Positions 63,649 through 64,000 of a stretch of 64,000 bases of DNA are shown here, piece after piece. The stretch covers positions 4,154,001-4,218,000 of the forward strand of contig AP024096.1 in NCBI GenBank assembly GCA_015099395.1. Direction: 5' to 3'. Within the stretch, counting starts at the first letter, position 1; each line of letters begins with the position of its first letter. Below the pieces are notes generated by a model. It saw only the letters and a list, made by a program, of their open reading frames with translations, did not search any database and was not told where the DNA came from. This stretch comes from Ktedonobacteria bacterium brp13. Lineage in GTDB: Bacteria; Chloroflexota; Ktedonobacteria; Ktedonobacterales; Ktedonobacteraceae. Made by a program: the position numbers and the translations under genes.

Positions 63649-64000
63649 CGATTTATGACCAGGCCTCAACTATATAGGAAACAGGAAAGAGCTCTCAAGC
63701 CACTTCTCAGGCTCTTTCTTTGGTTTGAGATTTTTGGCAGTGGACAGTTTTGAGACAGAACTTAATAAAGAGATAGAGAAGGGAGATCTTCTCACAGCTG
63801 GTAACGGTTTCCTCAAGCCGCTTCTTCTTGCTGAGCATTGCTCGCTTTGGGTCAAAATGAGTGCCTAACTACATAATATAGTGTACAGCTTTGAGACAGA
63901 ACTTAATATTCGTTTTTCAATACTTTCACAATTAGCCATTATAATGAGAGATAAGTCCTGATACGAAAATATATTCGCCATATATATATATCATTATTTT
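63649..64000. repeat. Right-edge repeat debris with integrase tail repeat copy 4
   Basis: Bases 63811-63876 resemble the end of the integrase tail repeat (CTCAAGC, TTCTTCTTGCTG, then GAGTGCCTAACTACATA). A 24-base unit starting ACAG(T/C)TTTGAGACAG at 63744-63767 recurs in direct orientation at 63885-63908, bracketing the copy. No gene is seen; the last 80 bases are AT-rich. Confidence 0.5.

Overview
The window looks like a chromosomal accessory region of a Ktedonobacteria-type member of the Chloroflexota. The reasons are mixed base composition, a very high density of insertion sequences and their fragments (IS6, IS256, IS630, ISL3, ISAzo13, IS701 and integrase types), long STAND/TPR signalling ATPases, MerR regulators and many broken genes. 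This assignment is an inference from gene content; no rRNA or housekeeping marker is present.

Layout. 1-4.3 kb: IS debris, a membrane-anchored D,D-carboxypeptidase-like protein, a DoxX/DUF417 membrane protein, a frameshifted IS6 copy and a membrane gene cut by it. 4.3-8.1 kb: a compact cassette (NCS1 permease, amidase, PxpA/LamB-YcsF protein) lying between two strong hairpins. 8.4-9.8 kb: a second IS6 copy, a transposase stub and a 171-bp inverted-repeat element. 9.8-15.5 kb (minus strand): a small protein, a STAND-type ATPase, and a 1289-residue STAND-TPR-transmembrane-periplasmic-binding-protein fusion. This is the most unusual system here. 15.5-19.8 kb (minus strand): a gene truncated by IS6, then a WXG100-like protein, a WXG-like/transmembrane/PD-(D/E)XK candidate toxin and a candidate immunity protein. 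20.2-23.4 kb: an IS6-type element joined to a 5'-truncated tyrosine recombinase, then an IS630 element with TA target duplication. 24-33 kb: GH3 hydrolase, broken LLM oxidoreductase, ISL3 element, NADAR protein, a 1.17-kb inverted-repeat element carrying an ABM-domain gene, nitronate monooxygenase, broken IS256, GrpB protein and a 31-residue hydrophobic peptide. 34.6-43.7 kb: a copper-handling island (CopC, CopC-CopD fusion, Vgb-like propeller, two membrane proteins, Cu+ P-type ATPase, CueR/MerR-type regulator with a classic long-spacer promoter). 44-57.8 kb: MFS exporter pair, many gene fragments, an esterase, SpoIIAA-like, DUF1963, VOC and double-MerR genes, more IS6 copies and a lipoprotein. 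58-64 kb: nested IS6 copies, including the only one with an intact transposase (59995-60705), a SHOCT membrane protein, a 705-residue leucine-rich-repeat protein and repeat debris at the right edge.

Working together. The copper genes form one functional block: sensing by the MerR protein, export by the P-type ATPase, periplasmic handling by CopC/CopCD. The permease, amidase and PxpA genes plausibly import and open an amide or lactam compound. The STAND cluster pairs an outside ligand-binding domain with an inside ATPase/TPR module, suggesting transmembrane sensing; its neighbour is a candidate secreted toxin with its immunity gene. Mobile DNA has reshaped almost everything else: eight IS6 copies plus an edge fragment, at least four short inverted-repeat elements, four copies of an integrase tail repeat, a stranded tRNA-Arg 3' end, and over fifteen truncated or frameshifted genes.
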